From contig JAESUZ010002871.1 in the NCBI GenBank assembly GCA_017311185.1, positions 2,108,001 through 2,172,000 of the forward strand: a stretch of DNA of 64,000 bases, written 5' to 3'. This document shows, one piece after another, positions 46,858 through 58,021 of the stretch (position 1 is its first letter; each line of letters begins with the position of its first letter). The stretch is from Proteles cristata cristata. Taxonomy: Eukaryota; Chordata; Mammalia; Carnivora; Hyaenidae. Under the pieces are notes generated by a model, which worked only from the letters and a program-made list of their open reading frames with translations, had not been told where the DNA came from and did no database searches. The translations under genes were made by a program, and so were the position numbers.

Positions 46858-49800
46858 GTAAGGTTTGATACTTTTATATTGATTACAGTTTAATGGTGAG
46901 GCTTTTTATCTAACAAAATACTAGTTTAGAAAATTTTTGTTGGAAGGGCTCATGAGTAGCTCAGTTGGTTAAGTGTCCAACTTCAGGTCATGATCTCACA
47001 GTTCTTGGTTGGGTTCCAGCCCCGTATCGGGCTCTGTGCTGACCACTCACAGCCTGGAGCTTGCTTCATATTCTGTGCCTCCCTCTCCCTCTACTCTCCT
47101 CTCTCTCTCTCTCTCTCAAAAATAAGTAAATGTTTAAAAAAAAGAAAAAAATTTTGCTGATATGCCTACAGTTCAATTCCCAGAAATGAAATATCAGGTT
47201 TTTTTCTTCAGGTGATTTTATACATTGCAAGAAGGACATGTACTTGAATTAGCTTGGATTTAAAATAAGATAATCTAACTGTTCATGCCTTACAATTTGC
47301 TTATTTAAATTTCTATGAGGGCTGTATAACAGTATGGTTCTCACTTATAAGAAATTTATAGAAGGAAGGTTACCACTTAGTGATTGTTCATATATCTGCT
47401 TAGCCTAATGACTAATATTGTAACCAAAGTTAAGTTTATGTCTTGGACCCTATTGATGCTTAGAAGCCAATTTTTAGCTACTAATTATAATTAGTAACAG
47501 TGGATTAGAAGTCTTAAAACCTGTAATTTTAAATGGTTTTGGTTTTTTTATACTGCAGTTTCAGGATTCTAGAGTCTTAAATACACGTTTAAGGTTCTAA
47601 GTTACAGTATGTACTGCAGATGAGCAAAAGTTTAAGGAGTTAATGTAACCATGTCAGGTCAGATTACTTGTAGTCATTAGTGATTCCTTTGAGTTGTATT
47701 TTATTTATTTTATTTATTTATCCCTGAATTGCTTCTAATCCTCTTTTGGTAGTGCTAGATCTCCTCTAGCCAGTGATACCATGACTGGTATCCTTTTTCA
47801 TGCTATTCTGGTATTGTCACTTAAAACAAGATTTCATTTCCCTATTATACATACGTTGTGCATTTATTCCATGAATGAAGTTCTGTTAACTAGCAATACC
47901 TGTTGGACAGTTGGTGAGCCAGTAGTAATATGGTTATAAAGACTTATAAAATGTGTTTTATGTATCTTTTATCCAGGAACTTAAGAAGTATGGAGTTACC
48001 ACAATAGTAAGAGTATGTGAAGCAACTTATGACACTACTCTTGTAGAGAAAGAAGGCATCCATGTTCTCGTAAGTGTATAATAGTTCCTATGTGTTTATG
48101 ATACTGTGCTACAAAATAAATGACTGACTTCAAATAGCCTAATTTTTTTAAGTTATTACAAAAGTGTGCAGTATCTTAATTTCTAAGTAAAGATGAAAGC
48201 TAAGTAAAGTTTTGAAGTAATGAGATCTTTATAAAGATTCAGCATTTATTTGCATTTCATTGACAGTGGGGTTTCATAAGACACATGTTTAAGCATATTA
48301 AAATGCTTTTGAAGACATTGGAGTGTTAGAAACTTAGAATTACTAGTTTGGTATTTTATTTAAAAATCTAAACTGTTTAAATATTCTTTTGACTTAGGAT
48401 TGGCCTTTTGATGATGGTGCACCACCATCCAACCAGATTGTTGATGACTGGTTAAGTCTTGTAAAAATTAAGTTTCGTGAGGAACCTGGTTGTTGTATTG
48501 CTGTTCACTGTGTTGCAGGCCTTGGCAGGTAAGAGAATTTCTTAAATCTATTTGATGGTATTGGTCTTAATTCTAGTAAAAAGTTGATTTTGACTCCAGT
48601 AAAGACTCACTCACCATTTTTTGAGTCAATTTGCTTTGTTAGGTTACATATTAAACTGTAGGTGGAGGCAGATGGATGGCTCAGTCGGTTGAGTATCCAG
48701 CTTCATCTCAGGTTATCATGCGGTTTGTGGGTTCAAGCCCTGCATCGGGCTGTGTGCTGACAGCTCGGAGCCTGGAGCATGCTTCGGATTCTGTGCCTTC
48801 CACTCTCTCTCTGCCCCTTCCCAACTCATGCTCTATCCCTCTCTCTCCCTCTCTCTGTCTCTCAGAAATAAACATTTAAAAACAGTTGGGAAAAAAAAGT
48901 AGGTGAATGTAACAATAACGTAATCCAGAACAGCTGGAACTAACAGATAACTGTAGTTGTAATTTACACTTGTCTCTGGGCACAATTACTTATAGAATTA
49001 ATCATGTGTGGTAGGTTATATCAATAGTATTGAAATCATTGTCCAAACTCTTTGGGAAAAAGAATTATGAATCTTTTCTAAGGTAGTTTGCATTGTATAT
49101 GGTGTACTTTTGATAGGGTTCGTTTTCCTGAATTCTGATTCTTTGAGAACTCCTTACCCAGTAATACCAAAATATCCATGTCCAGATTTGTACATCACCA
49201 CCACTGCCCTCCATGCCCTCCACCAAAAAAAAAGTTCTAGTAGAGAAAAGTAAAATGAACACTGATGGCCTGGGAATGGTGGGGGGTTGGCATGCAACTG
49301 TGTCACAATCTCATTGATAATAAAACAAACAAAAAAGGAAGCAAACATTTCCAGAAGAAAGTGTAAGATACTTTTCACTGCCTGGAATTCAGAAGAAAAT
49401 TATCTGCATTTGTCAGGATTTACTCCCCTAAATTTTTTCAAAATTGTCCTCCAGTAATGCAAATCTTGATTTCTAGACTTATTTGCAACAATTGAGGGCA
49501 TATTTCATTTTTGGTCCTAGGTAAAAATCTGGGTTTGGTAGGAAAATGCTGATAATTAATTTTTTAACATGAAGTCAAGATTTACTACAAGATATTACAT
49601 AGGAGGGGTAGTAAATAATAGAACATTTGGATTGAGGAATGTTTGGAGTACTGAATTTTTTGGGATTTGATTTTTTTTTTTAAGTGATTTACCAAAACTC
49701 TTACCTTACCAGAGCTCCAGTGCTTGTTGCCCTAGCATTAATTGAAGGTGGAATGAAATATGAAGATGCAGTACAGTTCATAAGACAGTAAGTATATAAT

Positions 49801-50327
49801 GAATTTTTTCATCATTATATTAGTTCAGTTGTATTACTATGAAAACAGGTTTTTCCCCACAGCCCACCTAACCATTAAGTTCATTTTTAAGATAGTGGTA
49901 AAGCCAGGAAATTTTTTTTTAATTTCATGTAAATGCTCATATTACAGAAATTCTAACCCAATAAATTTGTCTTTTCTTGGATCTCATATAAGTGGATATA
50001 TAAATTTTGACTAACACTGAAGATTTTTGAACTTTTTACCACCATTTTTCCATTTACACATGTATGCCTATCCATATTTCTACACTAAGTCACAGCATAA
50101 TAATCAAAAGATGAATTGCCACAAGAAAGATAATAGCTTGTAACATAGTAAATGGTAGTACAGAGGGAATTTGCTTTAGTTGCTCCATCTTTTGTTTTTC
50201 TCCATTTAGAAAGCGGCGTGGAGCATTTAACAGCAAGCAACTTTTGTATTTGGAGAAGTATCGTCCTAAAATGCGGCTGCGCTTCAAAGACTCCAATGGT
50301 CATAGAAACAACTGTTGCATTCAATAA
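46753..50327 (+). CDS. PTP4A1: Protein tyrosine phosphatase type IVA 1 (PRL-1), spliced CDS
   Basis: The joined segments 46753-46857, 47977-48069, 48398-48528, 49713-49787 and 50210-50327 total 522 bp, giving 173 residues plus a TAA stop, the normal family length. The family is a dual-specificity-like tyrosine phosphatase that is farnesylated, sits at the plasma membrane and endosomes, promotes cell growth and binds CNNM magnesium transporters. Visible in the translation are the WPFDD loop with general acid Asp72, the active-site HCVAGLGR loop with nucleophile Cys104 and Arg110, Cys49 that can form a regulatory disulfide with Cys104, a basic stretch near the C-terminus, and the CaaX box CCIQ. 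Ala follows Arg110 in the P-loop, as is typical of PRLs. The start has A at -3 and G at +4, a strong Kozak context. The protein looks fully conserved with mammalian PRL-1, so strong constraint is likely. Confidence 0.97.
46946..47142 (+). mobile_element. CAN-SINE in PTP4A1 intron 2
   Basis: Sense to the gene, beginning 88 bp after the donor of coding exon 1; pyrimidine-rich tail at 47077-47120. Confidence 0.88.
47977..48069 (+). CDS. PTP4A1: PTP4A1 coding exon 2, residues 36-66
   Basis: Ninety-three bases in phase 0 lie between a TTTTATCCAG acceptor and a GTAAGT donor. The segment contains VRVCEATYD, whose cysteine is Cys49, the redox partner of the catalytic cysteine. Confidence 0.97.
48398..48528 (+). 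CDS. PTP4A1: PTP4A1 coding exon 3, residues 67-110 (catalytic)
   Basis: This exon begins [10 protein letters not shown], which includes the acid-loop Asp72, and ends inside the Arg110 codon (AG of AGA). It encodes AVHCVAGLG with the Cys104 nucleophile. It is 131 bases long, with a GACTTAG acceptor and a GTAAGA donor. The P-loop arginine is split by the next intron. Confidence 0.97.
48663..48893 (+). mobile_element. CAN-SINE in PTP4A1 intron 4
   Basis: Sense orientation, with a long CT tail. Flanks TGTAGGTG (48658) and AGTAGGTG (48898) suggest the target duplication. Confidence 0.88.
49713..49787 (+). CDS. PTP4A1: PTP4A1 coding exon 4, residues 110-135
   Basis: Seventy-five bases: the first A completes Arg110, then [20 protein letters not shown] follows, and the last two bases (CA) begin the Gln135 codon. 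The acceptor reads CTTACCAG and the donor GTAAGT. The segment encodes the helix behind the P-loop. Confidence 0.96.
50210..50327 (+). CDS. PTP4A1: PTP4A1 last coding exon, residues 135-173 and stop
   Basis: The first A completes Gln135, followed by [17 protein letters not shown], a basic segment, and the C-terminal prenylation box CCIQ. The TAA stop (50325-50327) sits inside an AATAAA hexamer at 50323-50328. The acceptor is TCCATTTAG. Confidence 0.97.
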
Positions 50328-50498
50328 AACTGGGGTACCTGATGTCATTGCCTTGGAAGTGGAACTTGAATCAGGACCTAATTTGTCGTGCATATTAGCC
50401 AACATGTTGGCTTAGTGAATAAGTCTAATGAAGCTTCCATAGGAGTATTGGAAAGCAGTTTTATCAGGCCACAAGTTTGATGGAATTAAAACCTCTAT

Positions 50499-50544
50499 GC
50501 TTGGGTTACGATCAACCTGTGCGCTTGGGTTACGATCAACCTGT
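50499..50544 (+). repeat. 24-bp tandem duplication in the 3' UTR
   Basis: Two identical 22-bp copies beginning GCTTGGGTTACGATCAACC start at 50499 and 50523. Perfect identity suggests a recent duplication within an otherwise conserved 3' UTR. Confidence 0.9.
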
Positions 50545-51638
50545 TTGGACACTTAGCAAAAGATTCTTGCTCTTCAGCATTTAAAATGTGCTTATCACTT
50601 GTACCAATTGACCTTTCTTTCCTGAAATCATGCAGTATTGAGTTGTCTTTAAATCTATTCCCATGCCAGAATCTTATCAATATATAAGAAATTTAGAAAG
50701 ATTAGGTGCCAAAATACCTAGCACAATACTTGTATATTTTTAGTGTTATACAGAACTAAAATCCCAGGAACTATGAACACTCTGGACCTTATGTGGTTTA
50801 TTCCTTCAGTCATTTCAAACATAGAAATTAGGGCCTATATGGTTATTTGCCTGCTCACTTTATGTTTACATCTCCCACATTTGTACCAATATACATCAGG
50901 TTTGCTCAACCTTTTTTTGGCGGGGGGGAGGAGGGGATTTTTACCAAGTCTTACAATGATTGTTTCATGTCTTTCTATAAATTTTATTTTGTGCTGTTAT
51001 GGAAAACCTCCATTTTGAAAATTTACATTGTACAGAAGCACATGTCTTTAATGTCTCCAGACAAAAAAAGCCTTACAGTTAATTTTAATGTTTGCACTTT
51101 GGGGTGCAACTTACAGGGAGGGCCTGAAAAAAGAACGGGAGGGGGCTATTAAGTATTTTAGTAAAATGTTGCCTTTGTCTTGTGCAGAACATGTAGAATA
51201 TGCTCTTTAATTTAGTAAATATTTTTTTAAAAGGTAGAGATGCTTTGTTATTGTAGCTAAAACAATTCTTAATCATAAAATTTCTGAAATTCTTGTATTT
51301 TTTTTTCTTATCTAAAGTTGTTTACCAACTTATTTTTGTTTGAAGTGTGATTTTTTTTCCTTCTTCCCAACCTCTCTTGCAAAAAAAAAAAAGTGGGTTT
51401 CTGCTAATGAATTGAGCAGACATCTAATATTTTATATGCCTTTTGAGCTGTGTAACTTAATATTTGGATACTTGATAATTTGTTTTATTATGTAATTGAT
51501 AAAATGGTGATGTGTATTAATGTTAGTTCAACCATATATTTATACTGTCTGGGAATGTGTGGTTATAGTTCTGTGGGAGAAATAATTTGTCAGTGTTCAC
51601 CAGCTTGTAAAAATCTAGTGCGAGAGCTTAAACATCTA

Positions 51639-51644
51639 AATAAA
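51639..51644 (+). terminator. PTP4A1: Likely PTP4A1 poly(A) signal AATAAA
   Basis: A canonical AATAAA occurs in CTAAATAAATAATG about 1.3 kb after the stop codon, with cleavage expected 15-25 bases later. Other possible hexamers exist, including one overlapping the stop codon at 50323. Confidence 0.65.
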
Positions 51645-51665
51645 TAATGAAATGCATTTATCATC

Positions 51666-53701
51666 ATTGAAATTGTTTGGCTTAAAGTTAACTTATTTTG
51701 TAGAAAATAATATAAATGAATTATGCTTCACTTAGTGCCATTTGAAGTATGTCCTCTCTTTTTTTACCTTTAACAAATGAAGGATTAAATGAAGTTGACA
51801 TTTTAGTAAGCTCTTTACAGATAAACAATTTGTTAAGATCATGAGAACTGCTGAATATTAAAAAGTACTTTCCATTATAGACTTTCCTTTTTACAGGCTT
51901 AGTACACCACCAACCAGTGTACTATCCTGTATTAAGAAACCATAGAGGAAGGCCTTAATTTGAAGCTCAGTTTCAAAAATTAATAACTGGTTTTGAGCAA
52001 CTTCTGAACTGGTTTATCATTTGTAAATAGTAGATACCTTTGTAGGTTTTGATATTTGAACATAAGTATTTGGCACATGAGGGCTTAATAAATGTTAAAT
52101 TTCTTTCCATAATCTAAAATTTTTCCTAGAAGAAATTTCTTTCAATAATCTAAGATGATTATTACTCCACGTTGTGTTTTAAAGATTTTTCTTCCATCTC
52201 TTCATGCCAATTTAGCACCATTCTTGAAACTTAGAGCCCAGGCAAAAGGAATGAGAGGGTCTCTGAGGACCCTTAGTTCTATATATCCTAGGTCTTTTGT
52301 GATTGGGGTTAGTTATTTAACCTGGTTTTTTTTTTTGGTCATTTTCTTCTTTTTTAAACACAGCCTACCTTTGAAGATAATCTTGTGTAATTGATAACTA
52401 AATGATCATTGCTTTATCACATAGCCCATCAACAGCATTTGTTTATTGAGAGAAGGTAGGTGGCATCATGGTTAATGAAACATCTTGAGTTTGAAACATT
52501 GTTGGTTTGTAGTATTGGATTATGTATATATGGTTCTTAAAATCAATTTATAAATCTCATCTGTAAGTATACAAATGATGAAATTTGCTTTTTATCCAAA
52601 TATTTTGTGTCTTGTAAATATGACCCATTATAGGAATACCCACACAACATTCTGGAAGATTCCTTATATCTAATAAGAAATAAAGTAGAAATAATGAGGT
52701 CTTGAATATAAAACGACCTACAGAACACCATCTGATAAGGTGGTGTTCAGGAATTTGGTTACTTGGTTTTGGATAACAATTTCCCTCATTAAGATGATGT
52801 AAATAGTAACTGGTTGACTAGGCCTATCTATAGGAACCATAATGCTGACAAGTAATGTGATTACTGAATCAGAAGACATGCAGTCTTCTAGGTGAAAGCA
52901 AAACCGAGAAATAAGATTTGTCATTTTGCTGTGTACTGTACCTTCATTTGTTATTCCTCCTAATGACCCCTTTTCTAGAACAGTACTCTTATTCTCACAC
53001 CTTCACACAGCTCTAGGCCTACAAGTATCCAGCCCAGGTATGTGATTACATCTGGTCATGTCGCCCTTCTACCCGGAGCACTTCAAAATGATATTGTGGT
53101 TTCCCGACTGGGCTTCAGAATCTTGATCTCTGGGATTTGTTTATAAATGCCATTCTATTTATCTGTCAAATACTTCCTGTTCTAGGCATTTGAGAGTACA
53201 GCAGAGAACATAAAAGATGGTATCACCAGATTTTGGTCTCCAGTGAATATCCCAGCCCTTTCCATAAGAACACTTTCTATGGGTATTTAAGACAATGTAA
53301 TTCCAAAGTGGAGTGCAGGCATAAGTAATTCTTTTTATGTGTAGACAATGAAGTTCTTTTAGCAGTATGTTTTGCAAAGAATACATGAAGTAGGATGTGC
53401 TATATATATGTTTATTCTGTACATTCCCTGATATCCTTGAATATGTGTGTGTGTGAGAGAGAGAGAGAGAGATAATACCTGAATTAGAAATTAAAGACTG
53501 GTTTAAACGTGTCTGACACAATGTTTCTGCATTATGTTTGATATAACTAGCCTAAGCAGAATCTTGGAAGGAAAGCAAAGGAAAATATGTTTGCCTTCAA
53601 TGAATTAAGCCAGTTACGTGCATTAAGTTATGAATGGAGGGATTAACAGTAACTCTACAATTAGATCTATATTGCCAGACTAACCGATTAATATAGCTAC
53701 T
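51666..53701. other. DNA just downstream of PTP4A1, no gene seen
   Basis: Mostly unique, SINE-free; TTGGCACATGAGGGCTTAAT at about 52069 looks like the tail of an old MIR or L2. A later poly(A) site for PTP4A1 could lie here. Confidence 0.45.
53444..53473. repeat. (TG)n(AG)n microsatellite
   Basis: ATGTGTGTGTGTG runs directly into GAGAGAGAGAGAGAGA. Confidence 0.9.
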
Positions 53702-53875
53702 ACTAAGGATAATAATACCATTTATTAAGGATCTTACTGTCCGGTAATTTTCACAACTTGATCATTTTAAAATCCTGTTTTCCCAATTTTATACATAATG
53801 GATATAAGCCTCCAGTTAGGTAACTGTCTGATAAATAGAATGCAGAGATTCAAATGTGACTGACTATACAACACC
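53702..53875 (-). mobile_element. MIR, reverse orientation, degraded
   Basis: ACCATTTATTAAGGATCTTA, CCCAATTTTATACATAATGG and AGATTCAAATGTGACTGACT are compatible with a reversed MIR. Confidence 0.5.
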
Positions 53876-54312
53876 ACACAGCTATGACTACATATGCCTG
53901 TCTGTTAAAGGTTTTATGAGTTCTTGAACTCTATGGAACTCATTTTCCTTTTAACATCATGTTCTTTGCGAAAACCATGTGATTTTTGTAAAGTTCATTG
54001 AGATTGAACCCTGTATTTTTTTTGCAGACTTTTTGAAGTCAGTCAAGATAGACTAAAATAATGCAGCAGAAATAACCCTGAAAATTTAGATTTATTCCTT
54101 GAGCTTCATATGCATCACAGGGACCCAAGCAGATGGAGCATCTTGTCTCTAGAACAGTGCTAGTGGTGACAAAAGACCAAAAGGGCTTTGATAATGAGGT
54201 TCTTGACTAAGAAATCCTATGTAACACTTCTATCAAAGTCATTGCACAGAACTGGTCACATAGACACCCAGCACCAAATGCAATTATCTCGTGCTGAAAA
54301 GCCAGAAATACA

Positions 54313-54486
54313 TGGGCGCCTGGGTGGCAGAGTTGGTTAAGCGTCCGACTTCGGCTCAGGTCATGATCTCACAGTTCATAGGTTTGAGCCCTGTGTCAGG
54401 CTCTGTGCTGACAGCCAGCTCAGAGCCTGGAGCCTGTTTCAGATTCTGGGTCTCCCTCTCTCTCTGACCTTCCCCTGCTCACAGTG

Positions 54487-54518
<32 letters not shown>

Positions 54519-54555
54519 AGAAATAAGTAGAACATTAAAAAAAGAAAGAAAGAAA
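54313..54555 (+). mobile_element. CAN-SINE
   Basis: Target duplication AGAAATACA (54304-54312 and 54556-54564). The tail has long TCTCTG repeats and GAAA units. Confidence 0.9.
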
Positions 54556-54599
54556 AGAAATACACAGCAATAATCACTACCACATCAGAGTTTTAAAAA

Positions 54600-54714
54600 G
54601 TAAAAAAAAAAAAACAAAAAAAACAGTAAGCCCAATGTCCAACAAGGGGCTTCACTCAGCATCCCTGATTTCAAGATTCGCATGCTCTACCGACTGAGCC
54701 AGCCAGATTCCCCT
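54600..54714 (-). mobile_element. Short CAN-SINE
   Basis: GCCCAATGTCCAACAAGGGG then CTCTACCGACTGAGCCAG; its poly(A) region touches the previous SINE's flank. Confidence 0.72.
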
Positions 54715-56169
54715 AAAGAGTATATCCACAGTACCATCTCACATAACTGAAACATCAAGCATGGGGGATAAAGTTCCAAGCAACCAAAATAGATGTCATG
54801 AAGTTTAGGCATTAAAGTGTGTGCTCATTTGGGAATCAAAGGTGCTTAAATAAAGCTTATTTAATCTTATTTTTGAGTAACCAACCAACATTGATAATTT
54901 GGTTTCCTGCCAAACTAGTAGTATATAAGATTCAGAGCATGGGGAGAGAAGCACATAGGTGAAATCTATTTGTCAACCTAATATTGAAAGACTTGGACTG
55001 TAAAAACTAAGCTGAATTCAAAAAGCACAGCCATTTGGGACATGTCTAACAGCCTTAGGCTTATGTATCTCATTAGAGCTTCAGTACATCAATGTTTCAC
55101 ACAGAACAATTATAGATATTTATGAGTATGCTTAATCATCAAAACTATGAACCATCACCTTTGGCTTTGTATGTTTCAAGGCAAGAAATTTTGTAATCCA
55201 GGCGAGTTGGCCAAGATGGCGGAACAGCATGGAAGTCCTCTGCTTCTCTTGTCCCTAAAATACAGCTAGATCAACCCCAAACCATTTTTGCACACCTAGA
55301 AAACTGATCTGAGGATTAACACAACAGTCTGCATAACTTGAGCCACAGAATTCGTCAGGTACATGGAGCGGAGCAGTGAACTGGAGGTGAGAGAAACCGT
55401 GGAAAGTAGGGAGCTGTTTTGGTAGAGAGAAGAGAGAATGGGGGAGAGTACAGGAAAGGCACTCCCTCCAAAAGTAGCTGGAGAAAAAGAGAAAGAATGG
55501 AAACACCCACAAGTGACTGAACAAAAGAGGGAGAAATGAGAGGGTTTCAATACCACTAGGACTCTATAAACGGGAAACCAGAGTCCCAAATTCCACAGCT
55601 CAATACCTGGTGGTGCTCTGGTGGGAAGGGCGAATCCCCAGGAACAGGCAGTGAGGTCCAAGGGGTTTGTGGGCCACACCTAGAGAAGCAGTTCCCCTGC
55701 TAGGAAGGTATATGGTAGAGGCCAGATAGCCTCCCTACAGTCAAAGGTCCTAGCGAACCCCAGAGAAAAGCCACAATTGCTGGTATTGGAACAAAGATAC
55801 CAGGGTGCAGGGAAACCTAGCACTGGTTGTGTGTTGTGATTTACCATAATCCCTGAACTGCCAATACGTGATCTCACAAACTCTGTATGGGGCAAGCCGG
55901 CACCCGGCCATTGCTTGGCAAGACCCTCCCCCAGAGGGTCAGAGCAGATCCAAGCTGCAGGGACCTCAGAATTGGGACCAGAAACAACCCCATCTGAGAT
56001 AAAATTTGAGAGGGAGGTGCCACCTGGCAGGCTGAAGGCTTGGACACAAGCAGTGTAGAAGTGGAAAGTGGATGGAAGCTGGAGACAAAGGAGGGTGCTT
56101 GATTGCCAGTGGGTGAGAGCACAGTTTTGGAGCTAGAGACTGGGAAGCTGGGTGACGCCATTTTCACCT

Positions 56170-56216
56170 TTCCCATGCGTACGCATACACACGCACACAC
56201 GCCACACACACGCCTC
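56170..56216. repeat. CA-rich microsatellite within L1 5' UTR
   Basis: Repeated ACACACGC units (CGCATACACACGCACACACG) lie in the L1 head. Confidence 0.8.
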
Positions 56217-56242
56217 ACTGATCCACCCTAGTAAGCTAAGTA

Positions 56243-56256
56243 GCGCCACCTAGTGG
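56243..56256 (-). promoter_or_regulatory. CTCF-like core, perfect, inside L1 5' UTR
   Basis: Minus strand CCACTAGGTGGCGC fits the CCASYAGRKGGCRS consensus at all 14 positions and continues with TA as in the usual longer matrix. Binding is not shown by sequence alone. Confidence 0.55.
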
Positions 56257-56618
56257 AGAATGGAGCCATTTCACGAAGCCCCCTCCAACTGTGCCAACCA
56301 AGCCCTAGAGGACCACCACAAGCCTCTCCACCTGCTTAAGGTACAGGACTATAAAGTGCTTCATAGTTTGATTTCTAGGGGAAACTGGATGTGATTTCAT
56401 TCTGTTCACTGGTCCATCTATTCTGGGGTTTCTTTTTCTTGGATATAGAAAGAAACAATTATTTTTACTTTCCATTTTTATAGAAAAGTTTTAATTTCTT
56501 TACTTTTTGTAAAATTTTTAATTCTATTTTTCTTCATTTTATTCTATTTTATTGCATACATTTTTTACTTGTTAAATGTTTTCTCACTTTTTTCTTTCCC
56601 ATAATTAAAAGTTAATTA

Positions 56619-56834
56619 GAGGCACCTGGGTGGCTCAGTCGGTTGAGCATCCAACTTCAGCCCAGGTCATGATCTCCCGTTTCATGAGTTCAAGCCCCAT
56701 GTCGGGCTTTGTACTGATGGCTCAGAGCCTGGAGCCTGCTTCAGATTCTGTGTGTGTATCTCTCTCTGCTCCTCCCCCACTCACACACTCTCTCTCTCTC
56801 TCTCAAAAATAAATAAGCATTAAAAATTTTTTAA
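56619..56834 (+). mobile_element. CAN-SINE at the end of the L1 5' UTR
   Basis: Near-consensus head GAGGCACCTGGGTGGCTCAG. It sits at the break where the L1 head ends. Confidence 0.9.
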
Positions 56835-57169
56835 AAATTAAATAATTAAAAATATATAATTAAAACATTTAAATACATATTTATATAATACATAATATGT
56901 AAATATAATTAAAATATAATTTTAAAAATCTTCACCTTTGAAATTTTGTTCCTATTCCATTATTGTTTAGAGTCTATGCTTTTTATTGATTTATCTGTGT
57001 AAGAGAGAAGTACCAGGACTTAGTCAAAAAGAATCATGGACCTACAAGTTTAAGGAAATCTAGTTTCATTTATAATAGGAAAGGCAAGGTTTTGATAGTC
57101 AACTGGTATCATTTCCAAATTTGTCTATATTACTGCTTTGAACCATTAAATTTAGACTTTCAGAAGGAT
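56835..57169. other. Very AT-rich stretch, nothing recognised
   Basis: 56835-56930 is nearly pure A/T (AATATATAATTAAAACAT-type). Confidence 0.5.
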
Positions 57170-57720
57170 TACCGTTTGTTTATCCCATTTCTTGGCTAAA
57201 ATTGGGAATTGTATTTCCCAGAATCCCTTTTCCCATACGGTTCCAGGTTAGAATTGGGCAAAAGAAGAATTTGTATGAGATTTGGAAAGTGCATGGAATT
57301 GAAACCATTATCCTCAGAAGGTCATTGCTGTCAGACTGGGTGATGGTAGAGGTACCTACCTTTTTTGTTGTTGTTGTTTTTAATCTCCAATCAGTATCTT
57401 GCCTCCTTTGCCACCTACTGGTCCTGCTAACCAATAGCAGCCCCTGACCCACCCCTGGACACAGACGTGATAGCTACACGAAGGCAACTATTTCCTAAAT
57501 GCGACAATCTGAAGAGACCTCTCCATGAGTCCTCCCTTTGCAGTCCCACTTTGGTAAGCTTTGAACTTTCTCTGTTGGATTTCTCTGCCAGCTCCAATTT
57601 GTCCTATTTTTTTTGCCTATTTTTCTGATTCTCTGACTCCCATACCAAACCTTTACTTTTGAAAGTCTTTTATTTGTACAAGGTCTGGTTTATTATAATA
57701 AATCCTCAATCCTCATTATA
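57170..57720. mobile_element. Possible ancient repeat, family not named
   Basis: TTGTATTTCCCAGAATCCC, followed by a CCACCTACTGGTCCTGC segment and a pyrimidine-rich end, recalls dispersed mammalian repeats. I see no terminal repeats or poly(A). Confidence 0.3.
57408..57421 (-). promoter_or_regulatory. CTCF-like core, 13 of 14
   Basis: Minus strand CCAGTAGGTGGCAA, same orientation as the 56243 site, 1.15 kb further on. Confidence 0.4.
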
Positions 57721-58021
57721 TTTACAGCAGCTCTGTTTTCCTACTGACACACTTGGAATCTTTTGCTCTGCTCTGTTGTCTTTATTGTTTCAGTAATATC
57801 TTTCCTCATGGCTCCAAATGACCACAGCCAACCATTATGCTCTCACATGACATTGCCACAAGCAAGAACATGAGTATTGGCGCCTAACAATCTTTCTGTT
57901 TATATTCTTCTCCTATTTCAGGGGAAACTTTTACCAGAAGCCCTTAGCAGTATCTTCCTTTAGTCTCTTCAGGCAAAACAGCATCACATCCTTCTCTGGC
58001 CACTGACTACGAGACTGGATT

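Larger units (their letters stand above)
42400..51665 (+). other. PTP4A1: PTP4A1 (PRL-1) gene, transcribed region
   Basis: Six exons are seen: non-coding exon 1 (about 42400-42643), exon 2 (46311-46857), exon 3 (47977-48069), exon 4 (48398-48528), exon 5 (49713-49787) and exon 6 (50210 to about 51665). Every intron begins with GT and ends with AG. Intron lengths are 3667, 1119, 328, 1184 and 422 bp. The transcript start is inferred from the TATA box at 42371 and the end from the AATAAA at 51639; neither is measured. The gene lies alone in the window, and its introns carry SINEs, one of them nested. Alternative upstream first exons are known for this gene in other mammals, and I cannot exclude one in the preceding 42 kb. 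Confidence 0.93.
50328..51665 (+). other. PTP4A1: PTP4A1 3' UTR
   Basis: This is an AT-rich, repeat-free tail of about 1.3 kb. It includes a 24-bp-period tandem duplication at 50499-50544, a G-rich run at about 50921-50935, poly-A and poly-T runs, and several ATTTA pentamers. No SINE has entered it, unlike the introns, which fits constraint on the UTR. Confidence 0.8.
55201..56618 (+). mobile_element. Isolated L1 5' UTR (L1 head, 3'-truncated)
   Basis: The start reads GGCGAGTTGGCCAAGATGGC, with the YY1 site CAAGATGGC (55212-55220) typical of full-length L1 5' ends. It continues as a GC-richer, stop-filled non-coding stretch and then T-rich sequence. No ORF1 or ORF2 follows; instead a SINE begins at 56619 and AT-rich DNA comes after it. 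Normal L1 copies lose the 5' end, so keeping only the head suggests later deletion or an aborted or rearranged insertion. A perfect CTCF core lies inside (56243). Confidence 0.75.

Noticed and set aside
55296..56218. Minus-strand frames of 114 and 127 codons
   Set aside because: They are antisense to the L1 5' UTR and have no known domain.
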